From Rhinocladiella similis (taxonomy: Eukaryota > Ascomycota > Eurotiomycetes > Chaetothyriales > Herpotrichiellaceae): a stretch of DNA of 64,000 bases. Shown here in pieces: positions 30,103 to 42,343 of this stretch; the stretch's first letter is position 1, and each line of letters starts with the position of its first letter. Where the stretch lies: the NCBI GenBank assembly GCA_024082115.1, contig JAMRYE010000010.1, positions 3,782,001-3,846,000 on the forward strand. Reading direction: 5' to 3'. The notes below the pieces were generated by a model that was not told the DNA's origin, did no database searches, and worked only from the letters and a program-made list of their open reading frames with translations. The position numbers were made by a program, and so were the translations under genes.

Positions 30103-31614
30103 ATGCTCTCCACCCTCAGACCAGCTGCTCGCACCGCCCTGCGACAACAGTCGACAACTGCGCAGGCAGTTCGCGTTGTGAACGCATCGACATGGGCCAA
30201 TGTCAAAGAAGGTCCTCCTGACGCTATCCTTGGTATCACGGAAGCTTTCAAGAAGGATTCGTTCTCCGAGAAGATCAACCTGGGTGTCGGTGCCTATCGT
30301 ACGTTTTTGCCCGTTCATTGTCATTGTCACCGTCACACCGTCGTCGTTGTTTATTACAACGCAGAACAAGTCTCCATCCTGGTATTGGCAACGTTTTAAC
30401 ATTTGACTTGCAGGTGATGACAAGGGCAAGCCTTACGTCCTCCCGTCCGTCCGCGCGGCCGAACAGAAAGTCGTCTCCTCGGCTCTCGACAAGGAATACG
30501 CTGGCATCACCGGTGTCCCATCCTTCACCAAAGCCGCTGCTCTCCTCGCCTACGGCCCTGACTCGAAGCCCCTCAAGGAGGACCGCATCGCCATCACACA
30601 GTCCATCTCCGGCACGGGAGCACTCCGGATAGGCGGTGCGTTCCTGCAACGATTCTACCCTGGCGCGAAGACAATCTACATCCCCACCCCGTCATGGGCG
30701 AACCACAAGGCCGTCTTCACCGACGCGGGTCTCGAGGTCAAGAACTACACATACTACAACAAGGACACGATAGGCTTGGACTTTGACGGCATGGTCAAGG
30801 ACCTCAAGGCCGCGCCCGAAGGCAGCATGGTCCTCCTCCACGCCTGCGCACACAACCCGACCGGCATCGACCCGACCCCCGAGCAGTGGCGTCAGATCAG
30901 CGCCGTCATGAAAGAGAAGTCACACTACCCCTTCTTCGACATGGCGTACCAGGGCTTCGCCAGCGGTGACACTGACAAGGACGCCTACCCGATCCGCATG
31001 TTCATCGAGCAGGGCCACGGCCTCGTCCTGGCGCAGTCCTTCGCCAAGAACATGGGCCTGTACGGTGAACGAGTCGGTGCCTTCAGCGTCGTGTGCGAGT
31101 CGGCCGAGGAGAAGAAGCGCGTCGACTCCCAGATCAAGATCCTCGTGCGCCCACTGTACTCGAACCCGCCGATCCACGGAGCCAGAGTCGCCAGCGAGAT
31201 CCTGAACGACCCCAAGCTCAACCAGCAGTGGCTCGGTGAGGTCAAGGGCATGGCCGACCGAATCATCGAGATGAGAGCATTGCTCAAGAAGAATCTCGAA
31301 GACCTGGGAAGCAAACATAACTGGGACCACATTACAAACCAGGTACGATTTTTCTAGTCTCATTGTACATCACTGCGCATGCGCCGCTTCGTGCATGTGG
31401 CCGTTGTTCAGAGGGGATATATGTATACTGACATGATTTGTTTCTGCTTTAGATCGGCATGTTCGCCTACACCGGCTTGAATCCTGAGCAAATGGAAACC
31501 CTGGCCAAGGAACACTCTGTTTACGCCACCAAGGACGGCCGTATCTCCGTGGCTGGCATCACGTCGGGCAATGTCAAGAGACTCGCCGAGTCCATCTTCA
31601 AGGTCACCGGTTAG
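30103..31614 (+). CDS. Aspartate aminotransferase, mitochondrial, three exons, 428 aa
   Basis: Exons are 30103-30298, 30414-31342 and 31453-31614; the introns of 115 and 110 nt are long for this window. The N-terminus (MLSTLRPAARTALRQQST) is a basic amphipathic mitochondrial presequence. The fold-type I aminotransferase landmarks are INLGVGAYRDDKGKPYVLP, HACAHNPTGIDPT (residues 208-220) and the PLP-binding lysine in LAQSFAKNMGLYGERVG (Lys277). The end reads ISVAGITSGNVKRLAESIF. The enzyme interconverts aspartate and 2-oxoglutarate with oxaloacetate and glutamate and takes part in the malate-aspartate shuttle. The first intron splits the Arg codon of GAYR, and the second lies between NQ and IGMFAYTGL. 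Confidence 0.96.
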
Positions 31615-32100
31615 AACCGATTTGTACAATACGAGCAGAGTTCTTGTATGGTCGCCGATCTCCTCGACTAAGCGACTCGCGCAGATCATACCTAGACCAA
31701 TCAAAAAATAGAAGGGGAATAATGTGAGAGAAGTCGGGCAGAAGGAGTTGACATGGTTCTGGAAGAGGACGGAGAGGAAGTAGCTTGAAGATGGGCATGC
31801 TGAACAAAGAGGCAGGGGATGTCGCGATCGCAGCCTTGGGATTAAGAAAAAGCAAGCATGGGCCAACTGTCCATTGTGGTAAATACTTGCAAGCTCTTCC
31901 AGCAATCACTTCAGGTACTTTGATGCTTTTTGTGGACAGCCAATCAAGAAAAGAAAAGAAAAAAAAGTCTTCCTAGTTCTAGTACGTGTTTTGTTTTCAC
32001 TCTGTCGGGAAATCCAGAAGTTGCATTTGCATGGTTTTGGATAGGAAGAGAATGTGGAACACAACATGTCAATGACCTTGTGCCGGGTAGTCTGTAGAGT

Positions 32101-32420
32101 ACAGGTAAAGGTACTCCGTAAATAAGGACAAGTAAGGAGGAACCTTGGCCAGTGTGTATAGTATACAGTACATGATAAGAGCTGGTCTGGTCTGGTCTGG
32201 ACTGGTCTGATCTAGGTGGCTGGCTGGCTGGCTGGCTGGCTACCTGAGTACATATACATGTATGTATGGTTGGTGATGGGCGGTCGGGAAATGTACGTAT
32301 CTTGGGAGATATGTATCCGTACAAATATGTACGGAGTACTTGTAGGAGGCCTGACTTTTGCCCAATAGGTATTTCGTAGGTACTGGACGGAGTAGATATC
32401 TACAATACCTACGGAGTACC
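32101..32420. repeat. Cluster of GTACGGAGTAC / GTACTCCGTA words
   Basis: Copies read GTACTCCGTA at 32111-32120, GTACGGAGTAC at 32329-32339, ACGGAGTA at 32387-32394 and TACGGAGTAC at 32410-32419. The word is an imperfect palindrome with GTAC at both ends, and occurs in both orientations. Confidence 0.85.
32183..32240. repeat. TGGTC/TGGC microsatellites
   Basis: Several TGGTC-type units (32183-32209) are followed after 7 bp by six perfect TGGC units (32217-32240). Confidence 0.9.
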
Positions 32421-32703
32421 TCCAGCACCTACCTACCTAGGTACACTTCGTACTCATACCCTTGCTCATACTCATACTCTACAGTAGTAGTTACGTCAGG
32501 GACATGTCCTTACAAGGGCGCACTCGTAGCGGTAAAAGAAGAGATGATCAAAAGCGTCCCCCCGGCTCCTGGTCGGGAGGACATTGCACCTTCAATAAAC
32601 ATACATGGCATACAGTAACGAAGCCCTGTCTTTCCAAAAAAAAAAAAATCAGAAACCGTACAGGACAGTACTCGTCCTTGACGAGTTCGGGTTCAGGGTT
32701 TGT

Positions 32704-32736
32704 GATTCACGATTCACGATTTACGATTTACGATTC
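32704..32736. repeat. 7-bp tandem array, unit GATTYAC
   Basis: Four consecutive heptamers read GATTCAC, GATTCAC, GATTTAC, GATTTAC, followed by a partial GATTC. The change of unit half way through suggests duplication of a two-unit block. Confidence 0.9.
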
Positions 32737-35700
32737 GTTCGATCCATGAGCAAAATGCCAAAATGCCAAAAAAAAAGCCCCCTTTACGATAAGGAGTCGA
32801 AAATGTGGCGGCGGTGGTGTCCGGCTTTGGGTTGGCATTTCTTGAGTGACAAGCCTGACAGGTTGGAAAGGCCTGCGTTAGGATCCAACACTTCAAGTAC
32901 GAGGATATTAAGGAGAAGGCCAGAGGAAGCCGACGTGCCGGGTACAAGGACAGAAACCATGTGCGGTGGCTGCATTAGTACGAGGCACCGTCACCAATGC
33001 GTCCCGTCCTATTTTATTGTACAGGACAGTAGTTTCGGTGTGTTTTCGCCAGCCATGGGCGGCGCTTTGCAGGGAGCCGTTTACCCATATTGTACTCCGT
33101 ACGGGACTAACACTGGGCATCGCAGGGGGTAGTCTTACATTTGCCGTATCATTCGCTTGTGGCTGGGCGGCATTGTTGGTAACGAGGACTTGTTACAACA
33201 AGCAAGTAGTGTCGGTCGCAGTTCTTCCCATGTACAGCACAGTATGACCTATCCCAGGTCAATGAACTTCCGGGGTCGATGCGGCCCGTCAAGATCATGC
33301 GAAATAAAGCCCAACAGCCCACGTCCTTCCGCGATGAGAAGGTACTTGTAGTGTCGTCGAATGACCTGGTACCATGACCTGCTCAGTCGATGATGCGATG
33401 GCCTTTTGCTCGTATCGTTCTTGCTTGGTTCCTTGGTGTGAACCATGTAATTTCCGTGATTGGTACCTCCTGCAAGTCCCCTGTATAGTGAAATGGGTGC
33501 GAAGGTGAGAGGGTGGGGGTGGGCGATATCTCACAATACTTGCTGCCAGGCTCTGCAGAACCCTGAGGTCTCTCTCTCACATCTCAACCCAACATTTCAG
33601 GTGTGATGGCGCGCTAGGCTCGAGGCAGCTAAGACGACAACCGACCGGACGCCATCTGCAGGTTGACATCACCTCCTCCAGGCCCTAGCTCGAGGGCGTG
33701 TGGTGTGTCCTCCAGTCCCTCTTGCAGTCTCAGCGCCCCGGCGGTGGACGAGCAAGGGCCAAACGGACGGCCAGAAGCGTGGTTCAACCATGTCATGTAG
33801 ATTTTGTCTTTATCCATCATCGCAGTTTGACTGTCTGTATATATCTTCACCACTCTGCTCTTCTCTTCCCATGACATACAGTAGACTCATGCTCGGTTCG
33901 GAAGTCTCGCGTGCGACCCTGTGCTGCTCAAAGACGTCATCCCGGGCCAGGGTCACGCAGAAAAGTTGACGTCGTAGGACTTCAATTGCCCGAGAGTTGG
34001 GTGACTTTGATCAGTCATACGGGAGCAGACACGAGGGGCGTCCGACGCCCTTTTTTTCGGTAGTCAAAGACCCTCCCGCTATGCTTCAAGCTAGCACCGC
34101 GAGGGTCTTCCCCTTCGCTGAGGAGATTCGATTTATAACCACACATCGAGTGGACTGACCATCGCCGCAGAATCATGGGCTGTTTTCTCGTAGCACAAGC
34201 ATGCCGTCAGCTTGCCATTTTCAGCGACCGCAGTGTCGATCTGCCGTATTGCTAGCTTGATTGCGAGTTTGTCGGGCGCTTTGGGGGTTGGACCCAGCAT
34301 GGCGGCTGCTGGAAGGTAGTCTCACTATCCCATGCCCGTCGGTCTAAAGTGTCTCCTTGCAGGAGTAGAAGGGTGTGGACTAAGGGTCACCAAGCTGGCG
34401 AGAGGGGACAAGCTCGTCTCGTGCGCATCTCGAAGGATTGAAGCTCCATTGATTGCATCTGTTGCTTCTCGTCCCGATCTTGTGATGGCCTGTGCAATGT
34501 TGCCAGTACTCGTCGCAAGTCAACTAAATTCCTGTATTCCCGTGGACATTCTGTTGTAGTTGTTGATGATGTTGATTTGGGGCCGACCCCACAGAGAGGA
34601 CACAGCGAGCCAGCTGTAAGCTTATTATACTGTACCTACCGGGACAGAGGGCGGAAAGACCGGGGATCTTGATGGACAATAGAGCCCGTAGGAGCCCGCA
34701 TGAGCGCTGCTTGGAAGGGTGTTTAGTGAAGTTCGCGCTGCGCGTTCGCCAACGCCAACGAGAAGACTCGCCGGCTTTAGGAATACTGTAGCCGCACCAC
34801 GTCCAAGGAGGCCCCATAACTGGTTTCCATGCCTGATGGCTTGTCGCAGAAATTTCACAGCCCTTCTCTTGTTTAGTATCTGTAGTTGTCGCCCATTGTG
34901 TTCGACATTATTTCCCCTTCAGCCTCGAGGACAACGTCTTCTCTTCCTCCTTGCCTGGCTCTTGACCATTATTTTTTCAAGAGAGCTGTCCCACACCACA
35001 GGGCCGAGATTCTCTGGTCCTTGTCAATCGAGCATTCTCGTCCGATCGCCCGCTGGGTTCCTGATCGTTGTTGTTGGCCTTTTGGCATTCCCCTTGGCCC
35101 CGCTCGTGTCTCATTTCAACTGATTGTGACCGATCTGCATCCACCAGTGGAAGATCTCATTCTGCGCTGTCCGCAAAACTGCCAACAATCCCCCAACCTC
35201 GGGTAGCCGATTCAGCCGAGTTCTGAGGGTTGGTTTTCTCGTAGGCCGCGGGAGGTAGAGATCGGATAGCTTGGAGGCGTGTTTTCTCGTCCGAGTACTG
35301 GTACCAGGTGAATTATCACACCAAGAAGCGCACATCAGTGGGAGGGTTTGAGAAACCCAACCAGTGATGGACTACCCCTCCTTCCGAACCCTGGACTGAC
35401 TGGATTCTCTGCAGCAATTCAGCCTCAAAACAATCAGCGCGATCGACCACGGCAAGGACACCTACAATACCTCTGGACTCTTCATCCCTTTTGTTTTAAT
35501 CCGCATATTCAGGGACGTGTGAGTGAGAGTGGGTTGCGCCTAGCTCTGAGATCAGCGCTCTACGTCGACGTTCGCTGTACGTCACTTTCCTTTCCTGGGG
35601 ATCCAAACTCTCACCTTCACATTTCAAACCAAAATCCCATCATTCAATTCATTTGGAGAATGATTGAGCCTTTCTCTTTTCACTGCATCCATCCTCGTTC

Positions 35701-36099
35701 GATCTTCTGCTTACCTCCGATCGCAGCCTTGTCGCCCAGCCTTGCCTGGTAGACGCTGTGCATCTTTGTCTTCTTATTGGGCTTTTGTACGTGCACGTTT
35801 AAAAGTCTGTCTCTTCCTCGTCTACCACTTTCTCACACGTTTTTCAACTCTTCGTCGTTGTTGTCATTGTCGTCGTCGATGCTCACAACATCAAGAACGT
35901 ATCACAATGCTAACAAGATGCACCACAGACACAACTTTGGCACCATCAACCCTTTCGCGCGTTTCGATAGCGATACCGGCTAGAAGCAACAAAAGCTAGC
36001 CGTGAGCAATTCTCAATACGTTTGAATCTCGATCAAAAATTGCGTGCAACCTTCCAACTTCTTACAATACACAGCCGTCGTCAAAAGGTTACGATCAAG

Positions 36100-36707
36100 A
36101 TGTCTGAAGAGGTGAGCTTGCCTGTACTTCTAGCGCCTGCTTACTCTGAGATAACACCATGCCGAACACCACTCGACTCTCTTCCTTGACTCTTGTCACT
36201 GACCTGCCATGTCTCGACAGGGAGATTTTGATTTCGGCGATGCCGTCGACAAGGCCACCTTCGAACAGATCCTCGATATGGATGAAGAAGATGATCGTGA
36301 TTTTAGCAGGTCAATAGTCTTTGGTTTCTTGGAACAAGCGGACACCACATTTGCGAAAATGGATGATGCCATGTGAGTTGGCTCAACAACCCTGCTTTGA
36401 TCGGTGTGAGGCTGTTTGGCATACTAATCAGACGCAATCGTCCATGTGTAGGAAAGAGAAGAACCTGCCCGAGCTATCTAGCCTCGGCCACTTCCTCAAA
36501 GGGTCATCTGCCACCCTAGGCTTCACCAAGGTCAAAGACGAGTGCGAGAAGATCCAGCATTATGGTCACAAGAAGAACGAGACTGGCGAAGTCGACGAAC
36601 CTGACGAGGCCAAATGTTTGAAAATGATTGGCGAGAGCCTTGAGGAGGCCAAGAAAGCATACAAGGTGGTAGAAGGGCTCATGAAACGATTTTATGCGGA
36701 GTCTTGA
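36100..36707 (+). CDS. ypd1: Histidine-containing phosphotransfer protein Ypd1, three exons, 139 aa
   Basis: Exons are 36100-36111, 36221-36372 and 36452-36707. The first exon is only four codons (MSEE). The introns of 109 and 79 nt are GT-AG, and the second has CTAAT before the acceptor. The protein is an all-helical HPt domain with the phospho-accepting His68 in SSLGHFLKGSSATLG, preceded by FLEQADTTFAKMDDAM and followed by FTKVKDECEKIQHYGHKK. Ypd1 carries phosphate from hybrid histidine kinases to the Ssk1 and Skn7 response regulators in osmotic and oxidative stress signalling. An acidic insertion (NETGEVDEPDEA) lies between the last helices, as in other filamentous fungi. It is normally a single essential gene; no kinase or regulator is adjacent. 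Confidence 0.95.
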
Positions 36708-38725
36708 AGTCTCTTCACGATTTTATGACGACCAGACTTGAGCTCGTACCGGAGGTGCTTTGATGTCAAGTGAACGATATTGGGCTTCTTACAGAATGTG
36801 GATTTCGAAGAGATTTGCGATGCATCGATTGCGCGCGTGGGCAGCCTACCTCTCCCCGGATGGCGAAAGATTCCTTCCTTTCAGATTAGATCATTGTTGT
36901 CGAGACTTAATATTTTGCTTGATGGACGGCCTTGCACAGGACTAAGTGAGCGAGTAATCTTGACTTTCAAGCACGGAACAGACTGGAAAATTGCAATGAA
37001 CGTTGTTCCTGGATCTGTGGACATGAAGCAAACGCTCTTGCCAGCTAAGTTTCCTTCCTTTCCCTACCTTGTCTCGCGATTTGATTGCTTTGCTGTTGTC
37101 ACATCAGATAGGCCTTCTCGTTCTTTGAATTGACCCTGCCGCGACCTTGCTTTGTATTGTGAATGTTGGCACGAATTCATCAATCGCTTATCCTCCATCG
37201 ACTTTCAAGTCCAGCAACGAACCGATATTCTCGCCGACGCACTAAGACCTCTTTCAAATGTCATTCTTTTCTGTTTGCGTGGGGAAAACATGATGCTGAG
37301 TGCTGTACCGATGCAGGGCCAAGAACGAACATGACCAAATGTACTAGGCCATTGATCTAGAGCACGAACGAACCCGCATGGGGCCATTCAACTGCGAAGA
37401 AAATTGAGAAAAGATCAAACATCTTGCCCGAATACCAATACTGGGAGGATGCGGTCTGTTGCGCTCAAGGTAGCTGACTGCTCTGGATTGCCTACCTGTC
37501 GCCATGATAGGATGCGTTGAAGAGGTGCCGGACGAGACTTGTCTGTGGCCAGAGATAACTTTCAACGTCTTCGATACTAAGACACTGGACCACTTGCTTG
37601 GTAAACAAGACTTCAGAGAGTGTCGACCTTCCAGGATTGGTCCAAGTCGCAGGTTGGAAGACCTCGAGGCCGACCCACTGGAGAGCTGCTTGACAAGTGT
37701 ACGGAAAGAAGCATTCGATAATATGTCTAGCTCAGTGTGAAAAGGGAGACCTGTATGGGTATGTGCATACACTTGATGGGTGGAAGAAGAAGCCGCAATA
37801 TTTCCACAAGAAGCCAGAAGCAACACCACCTGAAAAGGGGACGTTTTTCTGGTTCTTTTGAAGCAGAGTCGGTGAGAACGACGGTGACATTCTTGAGGCT
37901 CTGCTTAATTTGTCTGAATTGTTGGAAGCCTTGACGTTCACTGAGACGGGGACAAATGGTTGGACGATGCACGTGAAGTTCAAACATGTGAGTTCATACT
38001 TGCACGTGGTGATACTTACTTCCAAGGTATGTAGTTGTACGAGTACCTGAGCTTCGGGCTCTGACCTGGCCTCTACCCTACAGAAGAGACTTTATCAAAC
38101 CCATCTGTTCAAATCATCATACTCCATTCTCGGAGCACCCCATTTCTAGCATTCTCCAAGAGCTAATGGCGATGTACCAGGTGCTTTACTAGCAGCATAA
38201 CCCACCAGGCTCTACGAGGTCTCGCGCGAAGGAGCATATGTTGGCTTGGTCTTGCAAGGTCTTGAGCCTTCCTCTCCAATCTCACCCTTGACCCCCAACA
38301 TCGGTGCTTCCGGAGAAATCGTCATATTGGTGCTGTAAAGATGCATACCTGCAAAGAGATATCTGGTTTTTTTTTCTCATATGAAGCCAGCAGCGTGACG
38401 GTTTGATGGTCTCATTCTCACCACCATCACCACTAAACATATCCCAGCACGATGATGAGACGCAACCAGCAGACCACATTTACTGGCCCCTTGCGGGAAA
38501 ATGCGCGCATACACACCACCACAAAAGCAAACAACGCCAAGGGGGGCAGTGTATTTCTTCGAGAATATGAAAAAGGGCAATACCCATTACAAACCAGCAA
38601 ACTCTATACGTCAAACACTCATAGCTACATACACCCCTAAATCCTTGGCCCATGTGAGAAGAATCACGTTTGATGAGTCTAAGTATAGGTATGAGAACGA
38701 GTAGGTACAGTATGTACAGTACAGT

Positions 38726-38883
38726 TACTCCGTAGTCTGTAGGTAGGTGGGATCGAGTGACATTCCCAAGCTAGGGTTAATTAATTCCAGTGTAGACAGC
38801 CTTGCTGCATCATTCAGCCTGACGATGTTACGTATACAGGACGTAGTACGGAGTACTTGGTACCTTATTCCCCGTACGGAGTA
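38726..38883. repeat. Cluster of GTACGGAGTAC words
   Basis: Copies are TACTCCGTA at 38726-38734, GTACGGAGTAC at 38846-38856 and GTACGGAGTA at 38874-38883. A further TACTCCGTA lies at 39216-39224. Confidence 0.85.
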
Positions 38884-39163
38884 GTGACATATTATTATTA
38901 GAACCACACGAGAGACACGGGCGCCCTTCCCCCGGGGCCCCTGTAACCCCAGAGCACGGGAGGTTTTAAATCTGCAAGGCTGAAACACCGGAGGGGGCAC
39001 AGGGGAGGACAGGGGGGCAGAGAACAAGAATGTTACGGTAACGCTCTTGGAAGTCTTAAAAAAACACCAAGAAAGCCACTACTACCACCCCCGTACTGTA
39101 CAGTACTTGCACGAGATCAGGTTAACCATAGTAGTAACTAGTACTAGTACGATACAACCTCAC

Positions 39164-39202
39164 CTCCGGACTCCGGACTCCGGACCCCGGACCCTGGACC
39201 CT
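39164..39202. repeat. 7-bp tandem array, unit CTCCGGA
   Basis: Three perfect CTCCGGA units are followed by CCCCGGA, CCCTGGA and a partial CCCT, a graded decay of one heptamer. Confidence 0.9.
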
Positions 39203-39711
39203 ATTGAATTGTACCTACTCCGTATGTACTTGTACCTAGCACGAGAACTGTAGTACTGCTGTACTTGTACTACTGGAATACCACTCTCTCGTCAGAAAAA
39301 AGCCCTTCGGATGAGACATTCCGTAGGTTCGCAAACCTCCCGCCCCATGTCTCCATGTTCCCCATGTCGATTACCCATGTGGCTGAGAAAGAGTTGTCTA
39401 ACAAACTCTTTCGTGCATCATGCATCATGCACATCATCTGAGACAAGCAGATCAACAATCAAAAAGACCCGGAATGGAAGTTACCGAAGCTTAAGATCAA
39501 CAACAAACAAAAACAAAAGAGAGACGTACAGCTGCGTAGTGTAATGTGTACGCTGTACGTAGTATACGCTCTAGCTATACACTGTATACAAACAGTGCGA
39601 CACGAAGAGCACTGCCGTAGGTATATACATACACACATACATATATACGAGTACAGGTGCCTTGCAAGGTACAAGATGAGCTATCTGACACTGCAACCTC
39701 GATGGACGAAC

Positions 39712-39739
39712 GAAGAATGAAGAATGAAGAATGAAGAAT
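39712..39739. repeat. 7-bp tandem array, unit GAAGAAT
   Basis: Four perfect GAAGAAT units lie between GAC and GAC-rich flanks (GACAAACGACCAACGACGAAC follows). Confidence 0.9.
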
Positions 39740-40808
39740 GACAAACGACCAACGACGAACAACCGAAAAGACAAAAAATGACCAAGGCAAAAGACAAAGG
39801 CGAAAGTGCAAAAGAATCATATCACACCACATTCACATTCTCATCATATCAAACGTACCGGGGGATACCTCATCTCAGAGCAGGGCCAAATCCAACAGCC
39901 AAAGGCACAAGGCAACAAGGCAAAAGCTCTCGCTTGTGATATCTGTGTACGTATGTACAGTACTCCTCGCACAAAACAAGGACATCTACGAGATACGTCA
40001 ACTGTATAATGAGGTCACCCCTACTGTACTCGTACATATTGCACAAATAGCATCATCATCATCATCTCCATAACGATAAGATAAAGTCCATTAAAGACAC
40101 CATGATGGACAAAATCGATAAAATGATGCCATCAAGTCCCTCCTTAGGAGAATCTAAAAAGTCCTTCGTGCCTGAAATAGGCAGGGTCGGCTGAATGTTG
40201 AAACAATGGGAAGAGGCGATAGTAGCCTAATAGTTCGAGTGTTAACGCCCTTCAAGAATCATCAATTGGTCCAATCATTGAAAAGATACCAGGCTTCAAT
40301 ACAACGCCCATTCAGGTCGTCCAGCCCTCACGCCTTGGCCACCACCATGCCTGTGCGTTTCTGACCAAGCTAGTAAATTTCCCAGCGAACTGTTGCTCCA
40401 GACATCTCAATCGTAATAGATCCACACCACCCATATCCCAGGTTGCGCCTGAAGGTGCCTCATGCAAAGAAAATCATATGTACAATCCCATCCATGCCGA
40501 TGTTGCGCCACAGCTTTGACCCCTCCTTGTTTCCTTTCACCCCCCTCCTTCGCCGATTAAATGGATGTTGAATAATATCATACAGCAGAAACGAATTTGT
40601 GAACCAGAAAAGGTACCTGAACACAGGTATGAATATGGGTATCGTGGTCTGAAAACGGCGCATTGGCCCTCTTGCTCGATTCCTTCCGAACCGTTCGGAA
40701 GGGCCGGGCAATCGAAGAAGTCGAAGCTCAACACATGACTCAAAAACCAAGCCAAGATTTTTCCAATATTTCTCAATAGTGGGTTCCAGTAGCGGGTCGA
40801 GGAGTGGT

Positions 40809-42343
40809 TTACATCACATATCGCTCTTGTCGGTTGTCTTGGACGGCGATTGGCATAGCACCCCAATCGGGGGCAACAGGCATGTGATGCCCCATATGGT
40901 GGCGAGGCCGGATACCATACTCTTCAGGCTCCGTGGACTGAGGCCTTCGAATGTTGCTTCCAGGGTAGTAGATCGGATGCCCACCGTATCCGGGATCAGG
41001 ATAAGCATAATTGTCCATTGCAGCTGAAGTGGGCATGTTGCCGGGATTTTGCGCGTTCCAGCCTAGGTTGTTCATGTGAGGAGAAGCATTGCCGCTGCCT
41101 GTGCCGCTAGCCGGCGGTTCCATAGGCTGAGGAGGGCCAAAGTTCTGCGGGCGTGCTGTGGTTGGCCGTTGTTGGGGAGCGCTCGTAAAGTTGTGAAGGG
41201 GCTGCCCATTCATGGTGGGTGTCTGGCGAGTCGGATTCTGCTGGAAGTCCGGCCGCAGATGCGGAGGAAGCGAATGGTTTTGCCCAAGGTACCCATATTC
41301 TGACCCTTGTCGCTGCATGCCATTGGTCGTAGGAGGCAGTTCCGTATTGGGCGAAACCGATAGCGTTCTATCGGCAGGCGAGGCCGTGGAATGTCTGGAC
41401 GAACCTGAAGTGGATCCGTACATTGACTGAGTCTGAGGCTGAGTGGTCGACAACTTGGCATTAGTCTCTGCTGCCGCTTGTTCGATGGTGCCCGTATGGT
41501 GATTCTGATGGCGTGTCAGAGTCGTTCGTCGAGTGAACGTCTTCTGGCAGTTTGCGTAAGGGCACTTGTAAGGCCGCTTTCCAGAGTGGATTCTGCGGTG
41601 TCTCGCCAGTGAACTTGAGTCAGAGAATGGCTGTGCAGAGGTTAGCAGTCTGTTTCACTGTACGGACGGTAAAGGCGCATTACCTTGCCACATCGCTCGC
41701 ACATGTGAGGCTTTTCTCCAGTGTGTACTCGCATATGGACAGTGAGAGCGGATCTTTGGATGAACTGCTTGCCGCAACCTGGGAAATCACAAGCATGTGG
41801 TCTAATACCGCTGTGAATTCGTTCTGTAAGAAGTTAGAAAAGTACTATAATAGCAAAAGGATCGGATTCCGTACCATGTCGCGCAAGATCGCTTCGTCGT
41901 GCGAAGCCCTTCTGGCATGTACTACAGGCGAATGCCTTCGGGACGGACTCGTTCTTCTGTCTGATGGCACCAAAGTTGTCGTCAACCATGGTTTGAGTGT
42001 CGTGTCGGGGAATATAGCTTTGCGCATAAAGTTGGTGGTTATGTTGAGGCTGCCCGAGATATGGCATCCCAGGCGCTTGCATATGGTGCGGTTGGTGGTG
42101 AGCCATGCTTGGTGCCTGGCTCATGGCATAGGCCACGCCGCCTTCCATTTGCATTGATTGTTGTATCTGTCGCCTGAGTTCAGCGTCGGCTGCTGCAGCG
42201 TTCCTTGCGTTCAACAGGCCTCCGATTTCCATTCCTCCCTTGGCAGGATACGGATGGGGTTGTCTCAGGGCGTGCTGGTAGGCAGCTTCGCTCTGAGGCT
42301 TCTGGAACGAGGGAAAGCTATAGCGTTGGTTCGAGTTCTGCAT
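40809..42343 (-). CDS. C2H2 zinc finger transcription factor with four fingers, three exons, 476 aa
   Basis: Minus-strand exons are 42343-41875, 41823-41684 and 41630-40809; the introns of 51 and 53 nt are GT-AG. Four C2H2 fingers occupy residues 138-248: FACSTCQKGFARRSDLARH, HACDFPGCGKQF, HMCERCGKPFSDSSSLARH and YKCPYANCQKTFTRRTTLTRH. They are joined by canonical TGEKP-type linkers (SGIRP, TGEKP, SGKRP). Both introns fall inside finger-coding sequence, one after DLARH and one in the third finger. The N-terminus is Gln/His/Met-rich and the C-terminal 200 residues are Pro/Gln/Asn-rich, as in activation domains. The start at MQNSNQRYSF is the first ATG in frame, but an upstream exon cannot be excluded because the frame stays open to 42373. 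The target genes are unknown. Confidence 0.9.

Larger units (their letters stand above)
31615..36099. other. Large gene-free tract upstream of YPD1 (4.5 kb)
   Basis: No ORF over 135 codons is open here and none shows a domain. 32080-32480 is dense in GTAC and TACGGAGTAC words and TGGC/TGGTC microsatellites. 32704-32736 is a 7-bp tandem array. 35300-36099 is pyrimidine-rich and probably contains the YPD1 promoter and a long leader. An unrecognised non-coding transcript is possible but not supported by anything I can read. Confidence 0.5.
36708..40808. other. Large gene-free tract downstream of YPD1 (4.1 kb)
   Basis: ORFs here are short, overlapping and domain-free. The first few hundred bases are the YPD1 3' UTR and the last are the 3' UTR of the C2H2 factor gene (the two are convergent). 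38700-39260 repeats GTAC and TACGGAGTA words, and two heptameric arrays are present. Nothing resembles a tRNA or rRNA gene. Confidence 0.5.

Noticed and set aside
34719..35206. Overlapping plus-strand ORFs (134 and 106 codons) with hydrophobic stretches upstream of YPD1
   Set aside because: Pyrimidine-rich DNA naturally gives Leu/Phe/Ser/Pro-rich frames; no motif, and two frames overlap.
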